Shown piece after piece: positions 55,634-64,000 of a stretch of 64,000 nt of DNA. The translations under genes were made by a program, and so were the position numbers. The stretch is from Shewanella sp. MTB7 (GTDB taxonomy: Bacteria > Pseudomonadota > Gammaproteobacteria > Enterobacterales > Shewanellaceae), in the NCBI RefSeq assembly GCF_027571385.1, contig NZ_CP085636.1:3410001-3474000 (forward strand), written 5' to 3'. Within the stretch, counting starts at the first letter, position 1; every line of letters begins with the position of its first letter. A model generated the notes under the pieces. It ran no database searches. It was not told where the DNA came from and saw only the letters and a list, made by a program, of their open reading frames with translations.

Positions 55634-55706
55634 CTTGGATTTATTAGGCATAGACTAGCTAAAATCAAAAAATCATTGACAAACACAAATACAACAAAGG
55701 TATAAC

Positions 55707-56843
55707 ATGGACACACATGCGGACCTGTATCGACAGGGACTGGCGCGTCTGGATATGCTGCGAAGACTCTCAGCACGAACTCCAAATACGCTAGCAAGCA
55801 AAATGATAGAGCATGGTATTACACGCCGTGATTTTATGAAGTGGAGCGCATCGGTTACTGCCATGCTGGCCCTTCCTCTTCCATTTAGCACTTTGGTGGC
55901 AGAAGCTGCTGAGCTTGCCGATAGAGTTCCGCTTATCTGGTTACATATGGCCGAGTGTACTGGCTGCTCTGAATCTCTCATCAGAGCTGACACCCCTAAC
56001 CTTGACTCTCTGATTTTCGACCATGTATCTTTGGAATATCACGAAACCTTAATGGCAGCATCAGGCTGGCAGGCAGAAGAAAACTTAGAACATGCGATGG
56101 AGACATACAAGGGCCGTTATCTTTTAGCCGTTGAGGGAGCAATACCTACAGCTAACAATGGCAGCTTTTTAACCGTCGGTTGTAAAGGTCATACTGGACT
56201 TGAGATAGTCAAACATGCAGCAGAAGGCGCGGCGGCCATTATTTCAGTTGGCACTTGTGCAGCATTTGGTGGTGTTCAAGCCGCACACCCTAACCCAACG
56301 GGAGCAAAAGGGGTTCATGAAGTCGTAAATAAGACTGTCATCAACCTTGGAGGCTGTCCACCCAGCGAAAAAAATATCGTCGGTACCCTGATGTATTACA
56401 TCATGTTTGGCAAATTGCCCGCCTTAGATATGTTTAATCGACCGAAATGGGCCTATGGCGCCCGAATTCATGATAACTGTGAAAGACGAGGCAGATTCGA
56501 TGCTGGTGAGTTCGTCGAAGAATTTGGCGATCAGGGAGCGAAAGAGGGTTACTGTCTCTATAAAGTCGGCTGTAAAGGCCCCTACACCTATAACAATTGT
56601 CCTACCGAACGCTTTAACCACCATACCAGCTGGCCAGTACTTGCCGGTCATGGCTGCATGGGCTGCTCAGAACCTAACTTTTGGGATGATATGGCCGATT
56701 TTGAAAAGCCACTGGGCAGGCAACTCCTCCATGGAGTGGACGCGACAGCAGATACTGTCGGTGCCGTTATTCTTGGCGCAACCGCTGTGGGCATAGGTGC
56801 TCATGCCGTTGCCAGTATTTTTGCCAAACCTCTGGAGGAGTAA
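55707..56843 (+). CDS. hyaA: [NiFe] hydrogenase small subunit HyaA
   Basis: The 378-residue protein has a Tat signal with TRRDFMKWSASV (residues ~36-47), the proximal cluster motif AECTGCSES, and further cluster ligands in GTCAAFGG, GGCPPSE, CERRGRF and the CMGCSEPNFWDD region. The two extra Cys that mark oxygen-tolerant membrane-bound hydrogenases are Gly here (CTGC instead of CTCC, and FGGV instead of WGCV), so a standard oxygen-sensitive proximal [4Fe-4S] cluster is expected. A C-terminal hydrophobic helix (about 350-370) anchors it in the membrane. AAAGG precedes the ATG. Confidence 0.96.
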   Translation: MDTHADLYRQGLARLDMLRRLSARTPNTLASKMIEHGITRRDFMKWSASVTAMLALPLPFSTLVAEAAELADRVPLIWLHMAECTGCSESLIRADTPNLDSLIFDHVSLEYHETLMAASGWQAEENLEHAMETYKGRYLLAVEGAIPTANNGSFLTVGCKGHTGLEIVKHAAEGAAAIISVGTCAAFGGVQAAHPNPTGAKGVHEVVNKTVINLGGCPPSEKNIVGTLMYYIMFGKLPALDMFNRPKWAYGARIHDNCERRGRFDAGEFVEEFGDQGAKEGYCLYKVGCKGPYTYNNCPTERFNHHTSWPVLAGHGCMGCSEPNFWDDMADFEKPLGRQLLHGVDATADTVGAVILGATAVGIGAHAVASIFAKPLEE

Positions 56844-56846
56844 TTA

Positions 56847-58550
56847 ATGAGTCAACGTGTCGTAATCGATCCTATCACCCGTATCGAAGGTCACCTGCGT
56901 ATTGAAGTTGAGGTTGATGAAAACAATACCATCACTAAAGCCTGGTCATCTTCAACCCTTTGGCGTGGAATCGAAGTTATCTTAAAAGGACGTAGCCCGA
57001 TGGATGTCGGTCTTATCGTTCAACGTATTTGTGGTGTCTGTACTTACTCCCATTACCGTGCGGGAATAGAAGCAGTTGAAAATGCCCTAGGAACACAGAT
57101 CCCCCTAAACGCCAAATACTTACGCTCATTAATGCAAACTTCTCTGTATATGCATGACCATATCGTGCACTTCTATCATCTCCATGGCTTAGATTGGGTC
57201 GACGTGGTGTCCGCATTAAGTGCCGATCCCGCCGCCGCCGCGGCCGAAGCAATGAAATACACAGACACGCCTATCGCTGCTGGTGAAGGCGAGTTAAGAG
57301 CCGTGCAGGAGAGAGTGAAAGGCTTTGTAGAAACAGGAAAGTTGGGACCATTTGCTAATGCTTACTGGGGAAATGGCACCTACAAGTTCACACCTGAACA
57401 AAACCTGATCGCTCTTTCTCATTACCTAAAGGCCTTGGAAGTTCAACGAGTCGCTGCCGAGATGTTGGCAATATTTGGTGGTAAGTCTCCACATCCACAA
57501 TCTTTAGTGGTTGGCGGTGTGACATCCGTGCGAGACATGTTGAGCCCTGCTCGACTACAGGAATGGAAACAGAAACACGCCACTGTCACCGACTTTATCC
57601 ATCGAGCCTATAAAGCCGATATCCTAATGGCCGCTGCCGCCTTCAAAAACGAGCCAAGTGTACTGGGCGGAGTCAATGTTAAAAACTTCATGTCCACCAA
57701 TGATTTCGTGCTGGCTGATGGAGAGTTTATTTTCGATCAGGGCGTGATAATGGATGGCGATCTGGCCAATGTCAGCGATCTAAACCCTGACTTTATCAAG
57801 GAAGATGTAAGTCATGCCTGGTATAAAGCCGATGGCCCGCAACACCCCTATGATGGTACAACCATCCCCGATTACACCGGCTTTGTTGAACGCGAGACCG
57901 TATATGGCAAGCTGCCAACATTGGATGGTGATGGCAAATACTCTTGGGTGAAATCTCCACGTTATCAGGACGAGCCGGTAGAGGTTGGCCCTCTGGCTAG
58001 CTTGTTGGTCAGTTACGCCCGTGGCAATACCGTTGTAGTGGAATCTGTCAATGGCTTCTTAGAAGCTAGTGGCCTGCCGGTTGAAGCGCTTTTCACAACG
58101 TTAGGCCGCACTGCAGCACGCATGTTGCAAACGATAATTGTGGCCGAACAGGGATTAAAAACCTTCGATGCCATGTTAATTAATATGCAGTCTGATGAGT
58201 CAACCTATACCAAACCATACATGGATCCAGATAAAGAGTATGCAGGTCATTCAATGATTGAGGCCCCCAGAGGGATGTTAAGTCACTGGATCCGCATCAA
58301 AGGTGGATTAGTAGAAAACTATCAAGCCGTGGTGCCTACAACCTGGAACGCCGGTCCCGTTGATGCCAATGGCAAGATAGGCCCCTATGAAGCTTCTCTC
58401 ATTGGTCTGACGTTAGAAGATCCGACTAAACCATTGGAAGTCATACGCATCATTCATTCCTTCGATCCTTGCATGGCATGTTCGGTACACGTAATGGATT
58501 TCAAGGGACAAGAGTTGAGTGAGTTTCGTATTTCGCCCAACGGCCAATAA
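56847..58550 (+). CDS. hyaB: [NiFe] hydrogenase large subunit HyaB
   Basis: The 567-residue subunit carries the four nickel-iron ligand Cys in RICGVCTYSH (N-terminal) and DPCMACSVH (C-terminal). Maturation should cut after the His of CSVH, removing a 19-residue tail starting VMDFKGQ. It oxidises H2 at the periplasmic face together with HyaA. It begins 3 bp after hyaA and precedes hyaC. Confidence 0.97.
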   Translation: MSQRVVIDPITRIEGHLRIEVEVDENNTITKAWSSSTLWRGIEVILKGRSPMDVGLIVQRICGVCTYSHYRAGIEAVENALGTQIPLNAKYLRSLMQTSLYMHDHIVHFYHLHGLDWVDVVSALSADPAAAAAEAMKYTDTPIAAGEGELRAVQERVKGFVETGKLGPFANAYWGNGTYKFTPEQNLIALSHYLKALEVQRVAAEMLAIFGGKSPHPQSLVVGGVTSVRDMLSPARLQEWKQKHATVTDFIHRAYKADILMAAAAFKNEPSVLGGVNVKNFMSTNDFVLADGEFIFDQGVIMDGDLANVSDLNPDFIKEDVSHAWYKADGPQHPYDGTTIPDYTGFVERETVYGKLPTLDGDGKYSWVKSPRYQDEPVEVGPLASLLVSYARGNTVVVESVNGFLEASGLPVEALFTTLGRTAARMLQTIIVAEQGLKTFDAMLINMQSDESTYTKPYMDPDKEYAGHSMIEAPRGMLSHWIRIKGGLVENYQAVVPTTWNAGPVDANGKIGPYEASLIGLTLEDPTKPLEVIRIIHSFDPCMACSVHVMDFKGQELSEFRISPNGQ

Positions 58551-58571
58551 CAATTTAGGGAGGGATAGCAA

Positions 58572-59234
58572 ATGAGTCATTCTGCGACCCATACTCGAGC
58601 GTTAATTTTCAGTCCGGCGATCCGCATATTTCACTGGTTCAGGGCACTGTCGATACTGGTTCTAGTTGTCACAGGCTTTTACATCTCTTGGCCATTTTTG
58701 GTGGCTCCTGAAACAACTGATGTGCAGGTACAGAGCTATATCCGTTTCGCTCACTTAGTGTTCGGCTTCATGCTTACCGCTGTAACCTTAGTGCGTTTTT
58801 ACCTGTTCTTTTTCGGTAAAAGTGACATCGAACGTCGCTCTATCAAAGATGTACTCAGTATAAAAAGTTGGATTACTCAGCTTAAGTCTTACTTGTGGAG
58901 TGGACATCTACATAAAGCAGGAATATATGGTCCGCTGCAGTTTGTCACTTATGCGGCGATATCCTTTGCAGCCCTCTTTATCTGTATTACAGGCTTAGTC
59001 CTGTACGCCAATGTTTATCACTTAGGCATGGGGGGCATGATGTGGGAGCCTGCTGCTTGGATAACGGCGCAGATGGGAGGATTAGCTCAGGTAAGAATTT
59101 GGCATCATTACCTCACTTGGGTATTTGTCATCTTTACCTTGATACATGTTTATATGGCTGTCTGGTCAGGGATCCGTTTTAAACATAACTCGGTGGACTC
59201 GATTGTATCGGGTTATGACTACCACAAAGAGTAG
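58572..59234 (+). CDS. hyaC: hydrogenase cytochrome b subunit HyaC
   Basis: The 220-residue protein has four membrane helices of the Ni/Fe-hydrogenase b-type cytochrome family; heme-ligand His occur in RIFHWFRALS, RFAHLVFG and WHHYLTWVF. It passes electrons from the hydrogenase to the quinone pool. GGGAGGGATAGCAA precedes the ATG. A stem-loop after it may limit expression of the maturation genes. Confidence 0.93.
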   Translation: MSHSATHTRALIFSPAIRIFHWFRALSILVLVVTGFYISWPFLVAPETTDVQVQSYIRFAHLVFGFMLTAVTLVRFYLFFFGKSDIERRSIKDVLSIKSWITQLKSYLWSGHLHKAGIYGPLQFVTYAAISFAALFICITGLVLYANVYHLGMGGMMWEPAAWITAQMGGLAQVRIWHHYLTWVFVIFTLIHVYMAVWSGIRFKHNSVDSIVSGYDYHKE

Positions 59235-59259
59235 TCGTTGGCTGGGTAAATAAATGATC

Positions 59260-59287
59260 AAGGTACATCGATTATTCGGTGTACCTT
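59260..59287 (+). terminator. stem-loop between hyaC and hyaD
   Basis: AAGGTACA (59260-59267) and TGTACCTT (59280-59287) form an 8-bp stem with a 12-base loop, followed by a T-rich stretch (TTCCCATTTTT). It could be a partial terminator separating structural from maturation genes, or an mRNA stabilising hairpin. Confidence 0.55.
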
Positions 59288-59381
59288 TTCCCATTTTTGA
59301 AGAACAAGAAAAATCTATCGATACCGCTTATTAAAGCGAATCCTGTTCGGCAAAAAATTTACAGTTAAAGGCATAATTTGA

Positions 59382-59942
59382 ATGAAAATATTGTTACTCG
59401 GAATAGGCAACGTCTTGTTCGCCGATGAAGGCATTGGCGTCCACTTTGTCAATTACATCGAGGATAATTATCAATTTAGTCACAGTAAACACCAACTCGA
59501 CATTACTGATGGCGGTACATTAGCCCAAGGGCTTATCCCCACCATCTGTCAATACGACTATATGATTGTGGTTGATACCGTTAATGCCAGTGGCGTCAAA
59601 CCTGGGGAGGTCTATTTTTTCGATTTCGATAAGGCACCGACAGAGATAGATTGGCAAGGAAGTGCCCATGAAGTAGAAATGCTGCAAACTTTAAATATGA
59701 TGGATATGGTGGGTGATAGACCAAAGACCTTCATCTTAGGTGTTACTCCCACAGTGCTTGAGCCTATGATACTTGGGATAACAGCAAGCATCGAAAAAGC
59801 GATCCCCTTAATGGAGCAGACCTTAATATCTCATCTAGAACAACTCAATTTTGAATGTAAACGTATCAATAACATCAGCATTCATGACCTGATCCCTGGT
59901 TCTTACAAACGCGGTGTTCTATACACTGAGAGCTTAATATGA
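59382..59942 (+). CDS. hyaD: hydrogenase maturation endopeptidase HyaD
   Basis: The 186-residue protein is a HyaD/HybD-type protease (LLGIGNVLFADEGIGVHFV at the N terminus with the Ni-binding Glu, a central Asp in VVDTVN, and His in GSAHEVEML). It removes the HyaB C-terminal tail after nickel insertion. Its stop overlaps the next gene by ATGA. Confidence 0.93.
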   Translation: MKILLLGIGNVLFADEGIGVHFVNYIEDNYQFSHSKHQLDITDGGTLAQGLIPTICQYDYMIVVDTVNASGVKPGEVYFFDFDKAPTEIDWQGSAHEVEMLQTLNMMDMVGDRPKTFILGVTPTVLEPMILGITASIEKAIPLMEQTLISHLEQLNFECKRINNISIHDLIPGSYKRGVLYTESLI

Positions 59943-61699
59943 GAAATATTCGATTTGAATTCACCTGCTCCAGACCCGTACCTCTGTATGCTCACCTTTG
60001 CAATCAATACCTGAAAAGCCATGAATTAGAGATCACTGTAGGGCTTAGCAAGTTCACTTATTTTATTGAAGCAAGAGGCGATCTTAAATCTTTAGGCCAA
60101 CTTGCCGATCAAATTGCTCAAGATTTCCTACTTTCAGTTTGGCTAACAGAGTCAACCATCTTATTGATTGATAGCCCCATGGGAAGTAGAGCACCACTTA
60201 TTGGAAATATTGCTGATGGTGAATTTTGTCAGGAGTGCGTGCCGCTATTTGGCGATAACCAGTCATCGCAGTTTGGTGATATCTCTCTACGATGCGATTA
60301 CTGCCAGGGCCAATCTCGCTTGCCAGAGGAATATATTGGTCTCTCTTATGCTGATATATCCAACCTGAGTGACACCTTGATTTCCCACAAGCAAGTGACT
60401 TTGCCGGGTACTCCTGCAATCAGTCTCAGTCTCAGCCCACAAGCCAACACTTGCCGGGATCACCTGCTAATCTGTAATCCAAATAGTTTGAATGCCTTAT
60501 TTCACCTGCAGGAACACCATGTGCTGGCCCTGTCTAGCATAGAGAAGCCTTGGATCACAGCCCGTCCGGTAAGCGATCACTCAACGTTAACCGCGCCTCT
60601 ATATAACCTACGCTTTGCCCACAATCGGTTATTAATCGTGATCTGTGAAAAACTAAGACAAAGAGGGATCACTTGGGTTTATTTCAATTCAGAAAACTTA
60701 GAAGCCCCACTCGCTTGGGTTGAATCTGCCTGGTGTCAACTCAAAACAGCTAGCCAAAACAAACCAGTATATCTCCCCTTTACGGATATGGCAGAACCTC
60801 TGCATGATAAGGCCTGTTATCTTGGTACGACTGCCAACTGGGATAAGGGCCGAATAAACTGCGCCACTACCCCAAGTACCACAGACAGTGAAGTCACGAC
60901 GATAGATCGACAAGATGCTGCTACCTGTGCCCTTCTGGCTGGAAACCTTGAATACAATGAACAGAAAAATAGCGCCGTCCTCTATTTCAGCAGATGCAAT
61001 AGCAGCCAAATAGTGACCTTGGATGGCAAACGAAATCTTGAGTTATTTTTCTCTTTTCCAGAACTTCCTAGCACAGGCTACGATATATATTATCATTTAG
61101 AACAGAGCCCTCAGCGCCAAGTTATTGAGAAGTTTAAACATAACTTCCCGCAGGATTATATGCGCCTGCTGGATCTTAATTTGGCTAAACCAACTGATAA
61201 TTTACACACCCTCTGGGCCATCGCGGCCATCATTCTTGGGCTCCCCGCTAAAGACCTGTCAAAAAAATCGCTCTCAGATGCATTGATCAGCTCCGCCATG
61301 GCTCACCGTGGTGCTAACTCCCCCCGAATAGATTATCCCTTAACGCGTGGAGAAGCACACCGAAGCTTAAACTGGTGTAAAACATTGGGATCCCTGATTA
61401 GCTTTCGCCTTGCCGATGACAAAGATCATCATAAGCTGGCATATGCCATGCATGATTCACTTGCAGACTTCATCGCTAACTGGATCGAACATTTAGATCA
61501 AAACATAGGGATCGGCAGCGTCATTCTTGCTGGTGATGAATTTGCGGATCAGGTACTAAGTCAGCGGATCTCGCTCCGGTTGGGCAAAAACTTTGCTCTT
61601 AAAGTAAATAGACAACTCGACATTGATGGAAATAATTTAGCCATCGGCGGCTTATATCTCAAAAAAAGACGATTAAGCCCACAAGGTGCTAACAGGTGA
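59939..61699 (+). CDS. HypF-like paralog (hydrogenase maturation-associated)
   Basis: The 586-residue protein lies between hyaD and hypF with overlaps at both ends. Residues 97-122 hold C-x2-C-x18-C-x2-C (CQEC and CDYC), the exact spacing of one HypF zinc finger, but only one finger instead of two. The C terminus (SVILAGDEFADQVLSQRI to GNNLAIGGLYL) resembles the end of the HypF Kae1-like domain (LSGGVFQNRxL to GGIALGQ), yet the GG motif is altered. The N-terminal acylphosphatase GxVQGVGFR signature is absent. It looks like a diverged HypF that lost carbamoyl-phosphate activity and may act as an accessory chaperone for this hydrogenase (inference). Confidence 0.72.
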   Translation: MRNIRFEFTCSRPVPLYAHLCNQYLKSHELEITVGLSKFTYFIEARGDLKSLGQLADQIAQDFLLSVWLTESTILLIDSPMGSRAPLIGNIADGEFCQECVPLFGDNQSSQFGDISLRCDYCQGQSRLPEEYIGLSYADISNLSDTLISHKQVTLPGTPAISLSLSPQANTCRDHLLICNPNSLNALFHLQEHHVLALSSIEKPWITARPVSDHSTLTAPLYNLRFAHNRLLIVICEKLRQRGITWVYFNSENLEAPLAWVESAWCQLKTASQNKPVYLPFTDMAEPLHDKACYLGTTANWDKGRINCATTPSTTDSEVTTIDRQDAATCALLAGNLEYNEQKNSAVLYFSRCNSSQIVTLDGKRNLELFFSFPELPSTGYDIYYHLEQSPQRQVIEKFKHNFPQDYMRLLDLNLAKPTDNLHTLWAIAAIILGLPAKDLSKKSLSDALISSAMAHRGANSPRIDYPLTRGEAHRSLNWCKTLGSLISFRLADDKDHHKLAYAMHDSLADFIANWIEHLDQNIGIGSVILAGDEFADQVLSQRISLRLGKNFALKVNRQLDIDGNNLAIGGLYLKKRRLSPQGANR

Positions 61700-64000
61700 C
61701 CTTAAATACTGCGTCTATGAATATTAACTTGGCAGAAGATATGATCAGAATCTCGCTAGTGGTGACGGGCATAGTCCAAGGGGTTGGTTTCAGACCCTTT
61801 GTTTACCGTCACGCCACCGAGCGAAACTTGACCGGTTTTGTGCTGAATAATAATCAGGGTGTGACCATAGAAGTTCAAGGGGTCTCCGCTAATGTCAGTG
61901 ACTTTATCCACCAATTTAGTGAACCTCCGCCGCTTGCACGCATCGACTCAATAAAGCAAGGGCAACTTGCTAATGATAACCAATGCACTCAGTTTGTTAT
62001 CAAGGAGAGTTACAATCAACTCGACGCTGTAGCGGCCCTCTCTCCAGATAAGAGTACCTGCTGTGATTGCTTGGCTGAAATGAACGATCCCACCAATCGC
62101 CATTATCGCTACCCATTTGTTAACTGCACTAACTGCGGCCCAAGATACTCATTGATCAATGCCCTCCCCTATGACAGAAAATACACTTCAATGGCGCATT
62201 TTTCCATGTGTCCTGACTGCGAGCGCAGTTATCAAGATCCCATGGACAGACGGTATCATGCTCAGCCTATTAGCTGTCCTCACTGCGGACCACAATTGCG
62301 CTTCCAGTCCAATCAGGGAGTGGCATTATTTGATGAAAATCTGGCATTAGAGCATGCCGCAAAACGACTATTAAATGGCGATATTCTAGCCATTAAAGGC
62401 TTGGGTGGATTTCATCTTGTTTGTGACGCCACCAATGACAACACAGTGCGTCGCTTGCGAGAGCGAAAAAAGCGTCCTAGTAAACCGCTAGCCGTGATGA
62501 TGCCAGGCATAGAGATGGCAAAAATGTGGGTAACAGGTACGAAATTTGAGTGGACACAGTTAGCTAAAATAGAGCGTCCCATCGTCTTGATGAACAAAGC
62601 TGACGATATCGACAGTTCCCAGACTCTTATATTGAGCTCCTCAATCGCACCGGACATAGACAAACTGGGGGTGTTTTTACCCTATACTCCCGTTCACCAG
62701 CAACTCTTGGATTTGGTTAATCGTCCTCTGGTGGCCACCAGTGCCAACCGCTCAGGAGAGCCCATTATCTGTGATTTAGGTGAGATACAGGCACAGCTTT
62801 CTGGTGTCTTCGATGGCATACTTGATCACAACCGCCCCATACTCAATGCCTGTGACGACAGTGTCATTCAGTGCATCGGCAACGAAGTGCAGATCCTGCG
62901 TCTTGCACGAGGTTATGCTCCCTTTAGCATCTTATCTCCTTATACCTTACCATCCCATATGCTGGCGGTCGGCGCACAGCAAAAAAACAGCATCGCCTTA
63001 GCTTTTGCTAACCAACTTGTGCTTAGCCCACATATTGGCGATCTATTTTCGGTGGAAGCAGAGCAATACTTTACCCATACGTTAGCGACATTTGAACGCC
63101 TCTATCGCTTTAAACCTAGATTTATTTGTCGTGATCTCCATCTTGACTATGCGCCCTCTAAATGGACTCAAGCCTGCTGTGAGCAAGATGCTGGTTTAAC
63201 GCAAATACCAGTACAACATCACTATGCCCATATTTTAAGTGTGATGGCGACCAATCAATATACCGATAGAGTATTAGGTTTCAGCTTCGATGGTACAGGA
63301 CTCGGTACCGATGGAACTCTGTGGGGCGGTGAGGCCATGATTGCTGATATCAAAGGGTTTACCCGAGTTTGCCACCTTAAAACCTTCCGTTTAATTGGTG
63401 GTGAACAAGCCATTAAGGATCCTAAACGCATTCTGCTGGCGCTGTTATTCCAACAATATTCACTTAAGCAAGTGTTGGCTCTGCCACTAAACATCATAAA
63501 AAATTGTGATCCAAACTTAATTAACAACTTACACAAAATATGGTCAAGTGGCCGCTCCTCTATTGAGTGCTCCTCCATGGGACGTTTATTTGATGCCGTC
63601 GCCATCTTGCTTGATTTGATTGAAACCAATCAATATGAGGGGCAAGCGGGTATGTTACTTGAAGCTGCAGCGAATCGATTTGAAGATAAAGCAGATAGCT
63701 TACTTGAAAGCACAGCGAATCAAATTGAAGACTCACAGTTCAGCAAGCTTCATTTCACTCTGCCCATTATGGAAGGGATGTGGGATACGGATCACTTGCT
63801 TACACAACTCATCACCGCCACGACAGCAACAGAATTAACGGAACAGAGAATCGGGCTTATCGCAAAGGAATTTATGATCTGCATCAGCAATGCAGTCTGT
63901 GAATTAGCCCAAAGCTATCCCGAGAACCCCATCGTACTGAGCGGTGGCGTGTTTCAGAATCGATTTCTAAGTGAAGCATGTCATTCACAACTAGAAAAAC
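61696..64000 (+). CDS. hypF: carbamoyltransferase HypF, runs off the window end
   Basis: The frame opens at GTG 61696 (GTGA overlap with the previous stop, AAGG upstream) or ATG 61717, and stays open to base 64000 (768 codons visible). It has an acylphosphatase domain (GIVQGVGFRPFVYRHA), two zinc fingers with C-x2-C-x18-C-x2-C (CCDC to CTNC, CPDC to CPHC), a YrdC-like domain (AIKGLGGFHLVCDA, KRPSKPLAVM, TSANRSGEP) and a Kae1-like domain (HHYAHILSVM, GFSFDGTGLGTDGTLWGGE, LSGGVFQNRFL). It makes the thiocarbamate precursor of the CN ligands. An internal 45-bp tandem duplication is present near 63655-63744. Confidence 0.95.
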   Translation, partial: MTLNTASMNINLAEDMIRISLVVTGIVQGVGFRPFVYRHATERNLTGFVLNNNQGVTIEVQGVSANVSDFIHQFSEPPPLARIDSIKQGQLANDNQCTQFVIKESYNQLDAVAALSPDKSTCCDCLAEMNDPTNRHYRYPFVNCTNCGPRYSLINALPYDRKYTSMAHFSMCPDCERSYQDPMDRRYHAQPISCPHCGPQLRFQSNQGVALFDENLALEHAAKRLLNGDILAIKGLGGFHLVCDATNDNTVRRLRERKKRPSKPLAVMMPGIEMAKMWVTGTKFEWTQLAKIERPIVLMNKADDIDSSQTLILSSSIAPDIDKLGVFLPYTPVHQQLLDLVNRPLVATSANRSGEPIICDLGEIQAQLSGVFDGILDHNRPILNACDDSVIQCIGNEVQILRLARGYAPFSILSPYTLPSHMLAVGAQQKNSIALAFANQLVLSPHIGDLFSVEAEQYFTHTLATFERLYRFKPRFICRDLHLDYAPSKWTQACCEQDAGLTQIPVQHHYAHILSVMATNQYTDRVLGFSFDGTGLGTDGTLWGGEAMIADIKGFTRVCHLKTFRLIGGEQAIKDPKRILLALLFQQYSLKQVLALPLNIIKNCDPNLINNLHKIWSSGRSSIECSSMGRLFDAVAILLDLIETNQYEGQAGMLLEAAANRFEDKADSLLESTANQIEDSQFSKLHFTLPIMEGMWDTDHLLTQLITATTATELTEQRIGLIAKEFMICISNAVCELAQSYPENPIVLSGGVFQNRFLSEACHSQLEK
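63655..63744 (+). repeat. 45-bp imperfect tandem duplication inside hypF
   Basis: Two in-frame units (63655-63699 and 63700-63744) encode LLEAAANRFEDKADS and LLESTANQIEDSQFS. The second unit adds about 15 residues to a helical region of the Kae1-like domain. The frame is kept, so the protein should remain functional. Confidence 0.7.

Overview
The window reads as chromosomal DNA of a marine gammaproteobacterium, most likely Shewanella or a close relative. Support comes from the mix of genes: recC-recB-recD followed by an FrnE-type thioredoxin fold protein, a napDABC operon with the tiny Nap-associated membrane protein, a periplasmic hyaABCD-hypF hydrogenase operon behind an FNR/EtrA-type operator, an MSHA-like pilin and many c-type hemes. 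No rRNA, tRNA, CRISPR array or complete insertion sequence was found.

Region 1 (1-12016, all minus strand) is the most unusual part. It is a tightly packed operon, with several 4-base ATGA overlaps, that looks like a type II polyketide-type assembly system. In transcription order it encodes a chain-length-factor-like ketosynthase without the catalytic cysteine, an acyl carrier protein, an exported cupredoxin plus seven-bladed Vgb-like propeller, a second propeller in the -1 frame just after an A9 run, a START/SRPBCC aromatase-cyclase-like protein, an exported 14-blade propeller protein, an alpha/beta hydrolase, an exported propeller with a decayed cupredoxin domain, a metal-dependent cyclase-family protein, a triheme cytochrome c, and the start of a FabF-like ketosynthase cut by the window edge. 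My inference is that a polyketide-like molecule is made in the cytoplasm and then modified or oxidised in the periplasm by propeller and redox proteins. I know of no described system with this combination. A PapB-family regulator lies upstream (12535-12915).

Region 2 (13.1-24.4 kb) holds a small lipoprotein with a phosphatase-like fold, flanked by two diverged direct repeats, followed by recC, recB, recD and a DsbA/FrnE-like gene. Region 3 (24.5-31.3 kb) has a TonB-dependent receptor, three small exported proteins and a TPR/PAS membrane sensor. Region 4 (31.6-44.9 kb) is accessory metabolism: a BenE transporter, a LysE-type remnant, a His-rich/HupE/anchor operon, a MocR regulator divergent from a class II aldolase and a DapA-family lyase, a DUF1801/AHSA1 pair, a Rieske-TPP enzyme fusion, a small frameshifted ORF, a Ddl-like ATP-grasp ligase, a type IV pilin-like protein and a LysR regulator.

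Region 5 (45.0-49.1 kb, minus) is the periplasmic nitrate reductase operon napD-napA-napB-napC plus a 42-residue membrane protein. Region 6 (49.6-55.3 kb, minus) carries hrpA, a GGDEF diguanylate cyclase and a CBS-domain protein. Region 7 (55.5-64.0 kb, plus) is an uptake [NiFe] hydrogenase operon: hyaA, hyaB, hyaC, hyaD, an unusual HypF-like paralog, and hypF, which runs off the window end.
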